Shown piece by piece: positions 17,628-27,024 of a stretch of 64,000 bases of DNA. The notes under the pieces were generated by a model. It was given only the letters and a program-made list of their open reading frames with translations, was not told the origin of the DNA and ran no database searches. Source of the stretch: UBA981 sp942490995. GTDB lineage: Bacteria; Pseudomonadota; Gammaproteobacteria; Ga0077536. Positions within the stretch are counted from its first letter, which is position 1; each line of letters starts with the position of its first letter. The position numbers and the translations under genes are program-made. Location of the stretch: contig CALOBG010000030.1 in the NCBI GenBank assembly GCA_942490995.1, positions 1 through 64,000 on the forward strand, written 5' to 3'.

Positions 17628-18959
17628 ATGGTCTCCGTTGAAAGCGTAAAGGTACGAGGCCCGAGCGGAAAGGAACGTGAAGGGGAACTCAACGACGGAC
17701 CGTTCGTGAACCCACAACGGCGAGCTTTCTTCGCCGCCGCGTGGGCTTGGATAGTTTGCCCCACGGTGTTCTTGCTGTCCTATGTTCCGCGTCTGAATTT
17801 CGTGGCGCGCGGAGTGCTGATAGGCTTCATTCTTTGGTTCTTGATTGTTGCCATTGCCGGCAAGCGAACGCTTGTATATCCGGTATTGGTCGTCGGAATA
17901 GCAGGTTGGCTGCTATACGCTTTACTAATCGGTGGATTCGCGCCTGACGCCGATAGCGCTCTAAGAAAATGGATAACAGTCACGTCTCTTGTCGGTATCG
18001 CCTGGGCTATTGCGAACGCGATGGTTTGGAGTGGGTCAGTGCGTTCTTGGGCTTGGGCATACGTGCTTTCGGCATTTGCCGCGTATGCAAGTAACTACCT
18101 TCCAATTGAGCAATACGTTGTTAGTGACTACGACACTGAAGTTTTGGGCCGGTTTGTAGGGACGTTGGGTAACGCGAATGCCTTCGGAAGAGCCATGGTC
18201 CAGGGTTTTTTTGTAGGGCTCGGGTTGCTGATATTCTATTCGAAAGGCTTGCAAGCACTTGCCGTCATTCTACTGATGGGAGCCTTGGGTTTAGCCACGA
18301 TCGAGAGCAGTTCCAGAACTGCGATGCTCGGCTTGGGGATCGGTGTCGCGGCATTTTACTTGAGTCTGCGAGTACGAGATCTTTTTACTCCGCTGAACCT
18401 CGCAGGCCTAGTTAGCGTTACGGCCGTAATATACGCGGTATTCGCGTATTTCCCTCTCCATTTCGAAACTGCAATCAATCGAATGAAGATATTTTTCAGC
18501 TTTCTCGGCGTCTCAGATAAAGTCCACACCGGAGAACGAAGCATCGAAGATCGTGTTGACTTGGCGAATACTGCCATTGACGTTTGGCAATCTAACCCGC
18601 TAGGGGTCGGCCTAGATAATTTCAGGTTATACGTGGGCACCTACGCTCATTCGAATTTTCTAGAAGTGCTGGTATCCACAGGTCTGCTCGGAGTTATTCT
18701 TTATTACTCTCCATTGCTTTTTTTTTGCGGCAGGCAGATTGCTCTGGGCAGAGGCAAACTCGGCAGCTCCTGGTTGCTGTATAGCAGTTTTATCGGGTTA
18801 ATGATAATGGTCATGGACTTGTTCAATGTTAGTTATTATTCGAAAACTTTCTGGGTGTTCGTCGGCATCGTTTCCGGAATGGCTATTCTAAAGTTTCAAA
18901 CAGATCAAAGTAACGCGTCCCGACAAAGAAGCGCGCTTCACCCGTCATCTAAGACTTAG
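17628..18959 (+). CDS. O-antigen ligase / polymerase family membrane protein
   Basis: This is a 443-residue integral membrane protein with about eleven hydrophobic helices and one large periplasmic loop (about 270-345). The loop contains RSIEDRVDLANTAIDVWQSNPLGVGLDNF and then THSN-like AHSNFLEVLVSTG, the pattern of the Wzy_C/O-antigen ligase family. Such proteins either ligate or polymerise lipid-linked glycans. In this locus it is the only Wzy/WaaL-like protein seen, so polymerase is the likelier role. The first 30 residues are polar and a start slightly downstream is possible. It faces the flippase gene, 126 bp away and convergent. Confidence 0.82.
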   Translation: MVSVESVKVRGPSGKEREGELNDGPFVNPQRRAFFAAAWAWIVCPTVFLLSYVPRLNFVARGVLIGFILWFLIVAIAGKRTLVYPVLVVGIAGWLLYALLIGGFAPDADSALRKWITVTSLVGIAWAIANAMVWSGSVRSWAWAYVLSAFAAYASNYLPIEQYVVSDYDTEVLGRFVGTLGNANAFGRAMVQGFFVGLGLLIFYSKGLQALAVILLMGALGLATIESSSRTAMLGLGIGVAAFYLSLRVRDLFTPLNLAGLVSVTAVIYAVFAYFPLHFETAINRMKIFFSFLGVSDKVHTGERSIEDRVDLANTAIDVWQSNPLGVGLDNFRLYVGTYAHSNFLEVLVSTGLLGVILYYSPLLFFCGRQIALGRGKLGSSWLLYSSFIGLMIMVMDLFNVSYYSKTFWVFVGIVSGMAILKFQTDQSNASRQRSALHPSSKT

Positions 18960-19085
18960 TTTGTCGATTTGAAATGGCCCTGCGAGCATTCGTTTCCGTG
19001 TTCCGAATCGTAAAATGATGCCGGCGCGCCTCAACATATCTTGAGTTCAAAATATAGTCGATGACTCCGTTGTGGCGAACATGCC

Positions 19086-20300
19086 TTAGATATTTTTCGT
19101 CATAACCAGCACTAGTTGCATAACAAACTTGGTGCCAGCACCAACAATCAGCGCTGCTGCGGCAGCGGTTTGACCATATTCCGGTATTGATGTCACGCAC
19201 ACCAATAAAGTCAGGACTAGTGCGACTGCGGATACGACAGTTTGTTGAACGAGTCTGCTTTGAGCCGTTAGAGCGGTGCCCGCGGCCGCAGCCATGTACC
19301 AGAATAGCGATGCGATCATCAGATAGGTCAGGAGCTTCGGGTTCCCAGAGAATTGCCCGGCGAATAGCAAGTTTATTATGTATGAGTCAAAAGAAATGCT
19401 AGCTGCAACAGCGACCAGGCCGATTGTTGTCGCTAGGGATAGTAGCTTAATCGTCAGAACGGAAAAATCCTTATGCAGACTGTCACTATGGAATCGAGCG
19501 AGTCGAGGCAATGCTGCACTTGTTGCGGCGCCGACGACGATCGACCCAAGTGTCATTAAACTTGCAAGGGGAGCGAACTCTCCTAGTGCTCGAATGCCAG
19601 AGTAGTGTTCCAGCGATAGTCTCGGCGCGCTTAGAAAAACTTGATTCAAAAAAATTAGCATCCCCAACGGCAATCCGTTCTTGGCTATCTGCACTAGTGT
19701 CTGTCGGAGCTGATAGAGACTGCTAATCCCAGGCAAGGCATAACCTACTTTTCGCAAATCATAAAATATGAGAACGGCTATCCAGCATGCGGGAATCGCT
19801 AGAGTTGCCAGCCAGAGTGGACTATGTAGCCGCAGAAGAGTTGCAAAAACGACAAATGCTAGGAGGTTTCTGAATATTAGCGATATCGCAATGGGCCGCA
19901 TGTTTTCGTGATGCTGTAGTTGGCCGTAGCATGCTTCGGATAAGCTATCGACGAGTTTCGCCAGACACAGAATCGAAAACAAATAGGTTGCTTCGATACC
20001 TTTTCCAGAAGAAAAAGAATAGAGCGCGAATGACGCAATTGTCGCAGCGACTCCACTGAGTAAAGCGAAGGCAAAGTAGTTGCCAAACCCAATTAGGTTT
20101 GATCTATCTATTACCTGCAGCCTTCGCAGCTGCATATTCAGCAGGATGAAAACCGGATAGATTATCGCCTGACTCAGAGCGTAGAGCCCCGCATCAGCCG
20201 CGCCGTTCCATCTCACGATTACGATCAGATAGAGCCATTGAAACGCTGCAAAGAGCCCGTTGCCAACGAGCATCCATGTGATCCCGATTCGAAGCCTCAT
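19086..20300 (-). CDS. Wzx-like polysaccharide flippase / MATE-fold transporter
   Basis: This is a 404-residue protein made almost entirely of hydrophobic helices (about twelve). It begins MRLRIGITWMLVGNGLFAAFQWLYLIVIVRW and has NGLPLGMLIFLNQVFLSAPRLSLEHYSG in the middle, which is typical of polysaccharide-type flippases in the MOP superfamily. It would move undecaprenyl-linked repeat units across the inner membrane. It is on the minus strand, convergent with the ligase gene, and uses the lower-GC codons of the cassette. It is a little shorter than most Wzx proteins but appears complete. Confidence 0.8.
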   Translation of the reverse strand: MRLRIGITWMLVGNGLFAAFQWLYLIVIVRWNGAADAGLYALSQAIIYPVFILLNMQLRRLQVIDRSNLIGFGNYFAFALLSGVAATIASFALYSFSSGKGIEATYLFSILCLAKLVDSLSEACYGQLQHHENMRPIAISLIFRNLLAFVVFATLLRLHSPLWLATLAIPACWIAVLIFYDLRKVGYALPGISSLYQLRQTLVQIAKNGLPLGMLIFLNQVFLSAPRLSLEHYSGIRALGEFAPLASLMTLGSIVVGAATSAALPRLARFHSDSLHKDFSVLTIKLLSLATTIGLVAVAASISFDSYIINLLFAGQFSGNPKLLTYLMIASLFWYMAAAAGTALTAQSRLVQQTVVSAVALVLTLLVCVTSIPEYGQTAAAAALIVGAGTKFVMQLVLVMTKNI

Positions 20301-20692
20301 CTAGGCCGAATGATACATATGTTTAACATGGATTCATGCCGATCAATCGAGCAACGCGATGAAATCAAAAATTGCGCTTTAACCTGCATGGGTCGGACAT
20401 GATAAATCGATACCAAGGCAACGATCGGCAGTGCCAGTGTGCGAGAATGATACGACGAAATCAGCGTCATGCATCATCATTAGAGCTGACATGTCGCGCT
20501 GTAAGAGCTTGAGTCGAGCACCTCATATTATTCCTAAGAGGCTGGCGATATTTGAGCTACTATCCCGCATTGATGGTGGTTTAGGGGCGGGAGTTTAATA
20601 TAAATGTTGCCTCCTGGTCTCGGAAATCAATCTGGCTTTCATCTGCGAGTTCTTTCATATTGACTACTATACGGTCGGATTGAAATTTTAAG
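20301..20692. other. Divergent intergenic region
   Basis: About 390 bp between the flippase gene (minus) and a glycosyltransferase gene (plus). No coding frame is convincing. It must contain promoters for both directions; I could not identify a confident -35/-10 pair. Confidence 0.4.
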
Positions 20693-21796
20693 GTGTTCAA
20701 GGGTTCTGCAGAAACAAAAATCGCGATAGTGCTCCCGAATCTACGCGGGGGCGGGGCAGAAACCGTTTCGGTGCGTATAGCTAACGGTTTGGCTAGGCGT
20801 GGCGTTGACGTATCTCTGATCGTAATGAACTCGTTCGGCGAACTGAGTAGCGAAGTTGATCCTCGAGTTAACCTCGTCGTGCTCGGGACGGAGCGTGTTC
20901 GCTATGGTTATCTTTCGCTAATCGCGGCGCTTCGGAAGCTCCGGCCTTACACTATTCTCTCCACGTTACTGCGAACCAACCTTCTTGTCCTGGCCGCTCG
21001 ACCATTTCTCCGGGGCGTCCGCATTTGCGTTAGAGAAGCGAATACGCCTTCGGCTGATCTCACCGCGGGCGGGCACAGCGTGCTCGTGCGTGTACTAATT
21101 CCTATCTTATATCGAACTGCCGATCGGATTGTTTGTCAATCGGAGGCTATGCAACTCGATGTGTTGAGAACGTACTCAGTAGCTAGAGAGAAGACAGTTC
21201 GGATCTATAATCCGGCTCCAATCCTGAGTATTTCCGAAACTCTAAAGGAAGCGTCTTCGCCATTTGATGACAACCAACGGCCGATAGTGATTTGCGGTCG
21301 TTTGACGGATTCGAAAGGAATAGACTTGATGATAACCGGGATGAAAACTATCGTTTCGATGGTTCCAAATGCCCGATTGCACGTTATTGGTGATGGAGCA
21401 GACCGGGAATTCCTTGAGAAACTGACGGAAGACCTTGGTCTCTCCAGCGTCGTCGTGTTTCACGGATTTCTTCCCGATCGTTTTCGTTACTTGCGGTTCG
21501 CCGACGTTGTGGTATCGGCGTCGCGCTGGGAGGGATTGCCTAACGTTCTCTTGGAATCGATCGCATGCGGGACGCCTGTGGTCGCTACTGACTGCCCGGG
21601 AGGCACGCGCGAAATCGTAGTTGATGGAGTGAATGGGTGCTTGGTCCCGCCTGGTAGCTCGTCAGCGTTAGCAGTCGCGGTAACGGATGTCCTGACTGGC
21701 CGGCGAATTTATTGCAGGGAACTTGTATGCGCTTCACTATCAGATTTTGAAGAGAATACTATCCTCGACCAATACCAGAAACTGTTGCTTTCGTGA
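20693..21796 (+). CDS. Glycosyltransferase family 4 (GT-B fold)
   Basis: This is a 367-residue retaining-type glycosyltransferase. The N-terminal domain starts KIAIVLPNLRGGGAETVSVRIANGLARRG, the donor domain has VICGRLTDSKGIDLMI, and the nucleotide-sugar motif is SASRWEGLPNVLLESIACGTPVVATDCPGGTREIV, in which the two Glu lie seven residues apart. The start is GTG at 20693, with a weak upstream AAGG. It would add one sugar to the EPS repeat unit; donor and acceptor cannot be told from sequence. It is followed 64 bp later by the secreted 698-residue protein. Confidence 0.88.
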   Translation: MFKGSAETKIAIVLPNLRGGGAETVSVRIANGLARRGVDVSLIVMNSFGELSSEVDPRVNLVVLGTERVRYGYLSLIAALRKLRPYTILSTLLRTNLLVLAARPFLRGVRICVREANTPSADLTAGGHSVLVRVLIPILYRTADRIVCQSEAMQLDVLRTYSVAREKTVRIYNPAPILSISETLKEASSPFDDNQRPIVICGRLTDSKGIDLMITGMKTIVSMVPNARLHVIGDGADREFLEKLTEDLGLSSVVVFHGFLPDRFRYLRFADVVVSASRWEGLPNVLLESIACGTPVVATDCPGGTREIVVDGVNGCLVPPGSSSALAVAVTDVLTGRRIYCRELVCASLSDFEENTILDQYQKLLLS

Positions 21797-21860
21797 GACT
21801 CGCTTGGAAAACATTGAATAGCGCTCGAGGCAAGCAGCTTCTAATTGCTGTGGATTGCCA

Positions 21861-23957
21861 ATGCCGTTAATTTTCTCGAAATTGGCGGGCAATTCTCTAT
21901 GCGCGCCTTCCTTCGCCTTATCGCTTGTTGTCCTTTTGGTGCTTGCGACTGGCACGCCGAATAGCCTCGCTCGAGCAACAAACGAGTACGGCTTTAATGT
22001 AAGCGACATCAATCCAGAGCCCCGCTATGGCCCCACTTTTACAGAAATACATGCGGAACTCGAACAATTGAAAGACGGTAAAATCGCCGCTAGTAAGATG
22101 TGGACTAGGCCCAATGCGGTCGGCTGGGTATCCGATACCCCAGTTCATGTGCGTTTAGATATTGAACCTGAGGGCCAGGGCCGGCTGGCGAAAGTGAGGC
22201 TCCACTCAGCTAATTCAACAGGAGTTCCCCACGTCAGACGGATTGACATGTACGGCGAGGCGACTGGCCGGATAAATTACCTAGGGATGTGGCCGCCCAG
22301 TGTGATGTCCACTACTGTCTTGAACGGGCCACTTTGGCTTGAGAGCGGCCCCATAATTCTGCCTCCACGCCTCCATCTCGTTATGCACGCGGGAGATAGG
22401 GTGTTGGCAGTCGACGAAATACGCTTAGAGGCTAGCGAGTCTACCGTTCCGCCGACGCAGCCGGTTGAAGTTGGGAACAGCATTCTTGCTGATAGTAGCA
22501 ACCGATTCCGCTCTTCGCTGCTCGAAGAGCAGCGCAATGCCGATCGCCAGTTTATTATCGAAAACCCCGCCGAATCCGAAATAGTTATGGTTGATGCATT
22601 TGGTTCTTTTCTTCCTTCCAGCCGACATACAACACATGAAGCGCCGCATACTGTGTACGGGAATGGAGATCATGTTTGGTTGGCTGCCCTTATAAGCAAT
22701 CGAAGCGAAGAAGAAGTCACTGGGCAGATTTCATTGGGTGGTTTCCCCGAAGGTTCTGCGGCCTACTTCGTGGTCCCGCCGATCGGCGCTTTCCCTGGAG
22801 TGGTGGTCTTCGATGCACTTGAGTCAGTTCCGGACAGGCAACTAACCATTCCCCGCGAGTCGATCGCTCGGGTAATGGTGAAGCTGAGCATTCATGAACT
22901 AGAAGTTGGCGAACACCAAAGCGACCTAAGTTTCACGCCGGGCGGAGGAGGGCTACTCGCTGTTCCCTTAGTAGTGATGGTGACGAAACTTCCTGAACAC
23001 AAGCGTATTGAATCGCCGAGGGCTGTGGTTTGGGCCTATGAGTCATCTTTGCCCATATGGAAAAGGCGGCGCACAGCTATAGATGAGCTAAAGCGGGCCG
23101 GAATTAACGTTAACGTAGTACACCCGAAACTTATCCCTGGGGAAACGCGTGCCGATTTCGATTACGGAGCCGCAGAGAAGCTGCGTCGGCTATTGAATAG
23201 TTACGACGCAGGAACAATCCATCTTCTGGCATTAGCCTGGGATGTTCACCACGCTGGAAACGAAGTCGGAATGGAGCAAAAAGAATGGATCGAAGATTTC
23301 ACGAAGTGGATCCGGGGCGCAAAGAAAAATGGGCGGTGGCTGGTTTACATTCTCGACGAGCCGCGCAAACGAAAAGCAGAACAAATGATCGCCGTCGCCC
23401 GCGAATTCAAGCGAACCGCACCGGATATCGAACTATACGCGAACCCGATTGCGAAGATTGACCAAGCCCATCTCGTCGCGCTTGAGCCGTTGATAAGCGT
23501 TTGGCAACCGGACTACTCAGGTCTCCAAAGGCACAGAGCATTTTTCGAACGAATTCCTAGCAATCGAAAATGGTTCTACCAAAACCCGCGGTACGGCGCG
23601 AAGTCTGAGGAGCCAGTGTTTTATCGCGCCTTAGCTTGGACCGCTGTGGCGAACAGACTTTCCGGGTTGGGGTTCTGGTCGTTCAGCGATACTCAAGGGT
23701 CCTCTGCCTGGGACGACTTTGATAGCAGACGCCCAGATTGGGCTGTGGTGTACGAATCACGAGATGGAATTCGAAGCAGTCGAAGGTGGGAAGGTTTTAA
23801 ATCGGGTCTCCACGATTTCGTGGCTCTAGAAAGTGCGCTCGAGAATTGTCCCGATATCCTCGCAGTCCTCGAGAGTTTGGAAATCAAGAATCCGAGAACC
23901 GCAATGAAGTTAGTGCAAGAGCGAATATATCAAGACGCCTGCTTGTCGCCCAGGTAA
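21861..23957 (+). CDS. Secreted DUF4091-like protein, possible glycan-active enzyme
   Basis: This is a 698-residue protein with a signal peptide (FALSLVVLLVLATGTPNSLA). The first half (about 40-370) is beta-rich. The second half (about 380-650) looks like a TIM-barrel: VVWAYESSLPIWKRRRTAIDELKRAG, WLVYILDEPRKR with adjacent Asp-Glu, YANPIAKID, and GLGFWSFSDTQGSSAWDDF. The C-terminal pattern (RDGIRSSRRWEGFKSGLHDFVAL) resembles the end of the DUF4091 family, which is related to glycoside hydrolase-like barrels. The DE pair is a candidate catalytic site by analogy only. ATG at 21861 is preferred over TTG at 21855. In this setting it may trim or modify the EPS outside the inner membrane. The function is not established. 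Confidence 0.55.
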   Translation: MPLIFSKLAGNSLCAPSFALSLVVLLVLATGTPNSLARATNEYGFNVSDINPEPRYGPTFTEIHAELEQLKDGKIAASKMWTRPNAVGWVSDTPVHVRLDIEPEGQGRLAKVRLHSANSTGVPHVRRIDMYGEATGRINYLGMWPPSVMSTTVLNGPLWLESGPIILPPRLHLVMHAGDRVLAVDEIRLEASESTVPPTQPVEVGNSILADSSNRFRSSLLEEQRNADRQFIIENPAESEIVMVDAFGSFLPSSRHTTHEAPHTVYGNGDHVWLAALISNRSEEEVTGQISLGGFPEGSAAYFVVPPIGAFPGVVVFDALESVPDRQLTIPRESIARVMVKLSIHELEVGEHQSDLSFTPGGGGLLAVPLVVMVTKLPEHKRIESPRAVVWAYESSLPIWKRRRTAIDELKRAGINVNVVHPKLIPGETRADFDYGAAEKLRRLLNSYDAGTIHLLALAWDVHHAGNEVGMEQKEWIEDFTKWIRGAKKNGRWLVYILDEPRKRKAEQMIAVAREFKRTAPDIELYANPIAKIDQAHLVALEPLISVWQPDYSGLQRHRAFFERIPSNRKWFYQNPRYGAKSEEPVFYRALAWTAVANRLSGLGFWSFSDTQGSSAWDDFDSRRPDWAVVYESRDGIRSSRRWEGFKSGLHDFVALESALENCPDILAVLESLEIKNPRTAMKLVQERIYQDACLSPR

Positions 23958-23974
23958 CGCGAATAGGATTGGCT

Positions 23975-25075
23975 CTATGAAGTCCATTTTCGACGCAATC
24001 GTTGGTATGAAACCTTCTTTAAGGTTAGCGCAGGCTTCTCAAGTAAGTGCCAGGACAATGCGGCGGTCAGCGCTGAAATCAGCCACAGCAACAACAGTTC
24101 TGTCAGTCCAGGTGTCGCCAATTTCGCAACAATAATGTTCAGATATAGTCCGTGGAACAAATATATCCCGTAGCTGTAGTCTCCCGGGAGCGCTCTGTTC
24201 AACGTCGCAAGTTTGTGATTATTCGAAAATGCGATCGCGAGAACTGTGCATCCCAGTACTGTGCGCGAAAGTAAATCCCACTCGTACCGTTGATCGATGC
24301 CAGTCCAGGTGCCAAACGTGAACAAGGCGACGTAGCCAACCACCCAATAGCGCGCCTGGCCGACGATGAGTGACTGGATGTCCTTGAACCAAATAAACAA
24401 ACTGGTGCCAACGAGAAATAGCCAGAGATGTGAAAAAATCGTCAAGTAGACGAGCTTTCCGATGAAACTGTTTTCCGCCTTCAGCATGTTTGCACAGTAA
24501 TAGACAGCGAAGCTCGATAGCACCAAGCAGAACATCAAGAACATTTTCGAACGAGTTGAATTTCGTCTAAGAAAAATAAAAATAACTGGCAAGAGAACGT
24601 AGAAAGACACTTCAATAGGTATGGTCCAGAGGCTTCCATTGATTACTCCGAGACCAAAATCCCTCATGAAATCCGGGTTATAGATCTGAACTACAGTTAG
24701 TTGGGCAATTAGCCACGGAACAAACGCCTTCGCTCCCGGGTACTGGTCAAAAGCAACAATGATCAGTACTGAGAAAAGCACTGCTAGCCATAACGCCGGA
24801 TAGATTCTCAAGACCCGCGAAACTACGTAAGAAGCCAGCGATTGGCCGGGCCGATCCCAGGAAGAGGCGATTAGAAACCCGCTGATCACAAAGAACACAG
24901 GCACGCCGGGAAAGATCTCTAATATCGCTCGCAAAGGCTCTCGGATCGCGGGTTCAAAATGGATGAAATAGGACCCATGAGCCAGAACAACCTGGCTGGC
25001 AGCAAGCAGGCGTAGCAAATCAAAATTGTTTTCGACCGGGAATACGCGTCTTGGTGATAGTTGCTGAGCCAACAA
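23975..25075 (-). CDS. Acyltransferase family 3 membrane protein (sugar O-acyltransferase)
   Basis: This 366-residue multi-helix protein belongs to the OafA/Exo-type family that adds acetyl or similar groups to surface glycans. Marks are FDLLRLLAASQVVLAHGSYF with the conserved His, FPGVPVFFVISGFLIASSW and VSRVLRIYPALWLAVLFSV near the N-terminus, and GIYLFHGLYLN near the C-terminus. The start is TTG at 25075; no ATG is in frame nearby. It is the last gene of a four-gene minus-strand group of sugar-modifying enzymes. Confidence 0.85.
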   Translation of the reverse strand: MLAQQLSPRRVFPVENNFDLLRLLAASQVVLAHGSYFIHFEPAIREPLRAILEIFPGVPVFFVISGFLIASSWDRPGQSLASYVVSRVLRIYPALWLAVLFSVLIIVAFDQYPGAKAFVPWLIAQLTVVQIYNPDFMRDFGLGVINGSLWTIPIEVSFYVLLPVIFIFLRRNSTRSKMFLMFCLVLSSFAVYYCANMLKAENSFIGKLVYLTIFSHLWLFLVGTSLFIWFKDIQSLIVGQARYWVVGYVALFTFGTWTGIDQRYEWDLLSRTVLGCTVLAIAFSNNHKLATLNRALPGDYSYGIYLFHGLYLNIIVAKLATPGLTELLLLWLISALTAALSWHLLEKPALTLKKVSYQRLRRKWTS

Positions 25076-25109
25076 CTAATGCTCAGATTGGGACGACGTA
25101 GAACCGCCG

Positions 25110-25976
25110 CTAGTAATATATGGTTTCAGGTAGAGAGTTGCCAATTGCATCATAAAGCGCCTTGCTACTGACGGAAAAGAATGGCGTCAGGTACCAGCTC
25201 AAAATTTTGAAGTCGGCCGGGTTTAAGTTTCGGCGCATGAATCTACCAGGGTTAGCCTTGCTTACGACTCCCAAATCGTGCGTAGCGAATCGCATTCTCT
25301 TGCGCTCGCCGTCGATCAACATCTCGATCTCTTTAGGCGCTTTGCTGTATACGCGCAGCGGATAGAGGTCAGGATTGCAATCCTCATAGACGTGAACGAA
25401 GGTCAGATAACTAGGTTGTGCTCCAAGTCCAATTACCAGTGCATCACGCTCTACCAAACGAAAGTAAGGACTGCCGCGATCGAAACTTAAATACGACCGC
25501 TCATGGCCGCCTAGCAGCTCTGCAACCCCCGGACCAACGCCTACGATAGATTTGGTCGGGTGATTGCTACGTACAGAGCCAGGGAGGTTTCTTATGTGTT
25601 CGCTAAGTGCGCCCATCCCAGATGGTTCCATTCCCGGGTCGAAATAATCGCGAGTTTCAAGAAATTGTGCCGAGGACATTCGCGGAAAGGCTGGAGCGAA
25701 TATGCCCGCGTCTGGCCCAATGCAATCCCTCACAATCTCGACCATCCGTGCGGGCGTCAACTGCGTCCTAATCATAGATGTGGACGCGTGGATAAAAACA
25801 TCTTGCCCGATCCGCACTCCTAGGCGGTCGCATAACATATTCCGCAGCGCAGTCTCATCAATTTCGGGCGCTAATTGCACAAGACGTGTTTTGGTCTTGA
25901 ACTCTAGGCGTTTCAAGGCCGCGCTAGCGTTGTCGTCAAGGAATCGCTTAAGTGTTTTGCGGATGAATATTCGCAT
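25110..25976 (-). CDS. Aminoglycoside N3-acetyltransferase-like (AAC(3)) family protein
   Basis: This 288-residue protein has AAC(3)/YokD family marks: DVFIHASTSMI (phosphopantetheine/CoA-binding end), SVRSNHPTKSIVGVGP, FDRGSPYFRLVERDALVIGLGAQPSYLTFVHVYED. Homologues in polysaccharide loci are thought to acylate amino sugars rather than antibiotics, and that is the likelier role here. ATG at 25976 is preferred; a TTG at 25988 is also possible. It overlaps the deacetylase gene by 29 bp. A deacetylase followed by an N-acetyltransferase-like enzyme suggests swapping of the N-substituent on an amino sugar, which is an inference. Confidence 0.8.
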   Translation of the reverse strand: MRIFIRKTLKRFLDDNASAALKRLEFKTKTRLVQLAPEIDETALRNMLCDRLGVRIGQDVFIHASTSMIRTQLTPARMVEIVRDCIGPDAGIFAPAFPRMSSAQFLETRDYFDPGMEPSGMGALSEHIRNLPGSVRSNHPTKSIVGVGPGVAELLGGHERSYLSFDRGSPYFRLVERDALVIGLGAQPSYLTFVHVYEDCNPDLYPLRVYSKAPKEIEMLIDGERKRMRFATHDLGVVSKANPGRFMRRNLNPADFKILSWYLTPFFSVSSKALYDAIGNSLPETIYY

Positions 25977-27024
25977 GACGTTGAGCAAAATACCTGAAGT
26001 AATGTGCGGATAGCGTGGAGTAGTTTGGTTTGATCCCTGCGTCGAGCAAATGGTTATTCAAAAGAAGTAGTTCATCATTAAAATACGAGAACTTACTGTG
26101 GCCGAGTAACATGACAACTGGTGGACATATACTCCCGGCGTGGCTCGCGTGCAGAATCATCTTGCATAACTCCTTGGCGCCGAGGAAATTAAAATCTGCG
26201 ATTGCGTAACCACGAGTCAACTTCTTGAATATACTCAAAGCACGAAACGACCCGCGGTCGGTCAGTTTTTCCGGATATGCGCGCCTCATTAAGCTGCGAT
26301 TCTTCGCGCCATGTGCATTGTTGTATTTTAGCGTAGCCAGTAGCTTGCTTTCGGTAAGAATCGGATACTCAATTTTCTCGCCAGTTGGGTCCGGTAGGCG
26401 GAGTGATTCGTCAAAGCGGTACGGGCAAGTCCGCTGAACCTGGGAGTAGTCGAAATTTCCGTACCCGCTGCTAAGCCGACCTCCGGGAACAACAGAGCTG
26501 TCAATCACGATCCCAGAATCTGACAATAGGCGGCTATAGGCAGACTCGTTCGTAGCAGTGAAGGCGCCAGCTCGAAAGGCAAGGCAACGGTAATCCGGTT
26601 GAACTTTGATCAACAGGGATTCCAGGTATCGTTTCCCGTTGCCTAACCATTGTGCGGCGCAGTCGTAAGGAAGATTAGTAATGTCGTCATTGTTCAAATT
26701 GAGGTCAATGCGTCCGGAACTATTGAGTCGGGCACCCTCCCAAGTTGGGTGGAAGTGCAGCTGTATATCGTGACCATCTCGGCACAAAGATTGCAATTGA
26801 ATCTCGATACTTTCCAAATAAGCCGCGAAAATTGCCTGCTCGGCTCGATATCGTCTCAGGAAGTCAATATAGCCGTACTCAACAAATAGAGTCATGCGAG
26901 CATTAATTTCGGATAAGGTATCGACCAATCGCCGCGTGGTATTGACTTGTAATTCCAGGGGGTTGCCGCTCGCGTCGCCAAAAATCTCGTAATCGAGCGA
27001 CAATATCACATCGATGCAATCCAT
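25948..27024 (-). CDS. Polysaccharide deacetylase-like (NodB-fold) protein
   Basis: This is a 358-residue protein with a NodB-like metal-hydrolase pattern. It starts VILSLDYEIFGD with the catalytic/metal Asp region, has DIQLHFHPTWEGA with two His as expected for metal binding, then LAFRAGAFTATNES and a C-terminal VVMLLGHSKFSY. Enzymes of this family remove N-acetyl groups from GlcNAc-type sugars. No signal peptide is present, so it would act on cytoplasmic lipid-linked intermediates. Its start overlaps the upstream glycosyltransferase stop by one base (TGATG), so the two are coupled. Confidence 0.82.
   Translation of the reverse strand: MDCIDVILSLDYEIFGDASGNPLELQVNTTRRLVDTLSEINARMTLFVEYGYIDFLRRYRAEQAIFAAYLESIEIQLQSLCRDGHDIQLHFHPTWEGARLNSSGRIDLNLNNDDITNLPYDCAAQWLGNGKRYLESLLIKVQPDYRCLAFRAGAFTATNESAYSRLLSDSGIVIDSSVVPGGRLSSGYGNFDYSQVQRTCPYRFDESLRLPDPTGEKIEYPILTESKLLATLKYNNAHGAKNRSLMRRAYPEKLTDRGSFRALSIFKKLTRGYAIADFNFLGAKELCKMILHASHAGSICPPVVMLLGHSKFSYFNDELLLLNNHLLDAGIKPNYSTLSAHYFRYFAQRHANIHPQNT

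Noticed and set aside
25110..25976. Antibiotic-resistance gene (AAC(3))
   Set aside because: The family includes sugar-modifying members, and the gene is embedded in a glycan-modification operon, so calling resistance is not justified.
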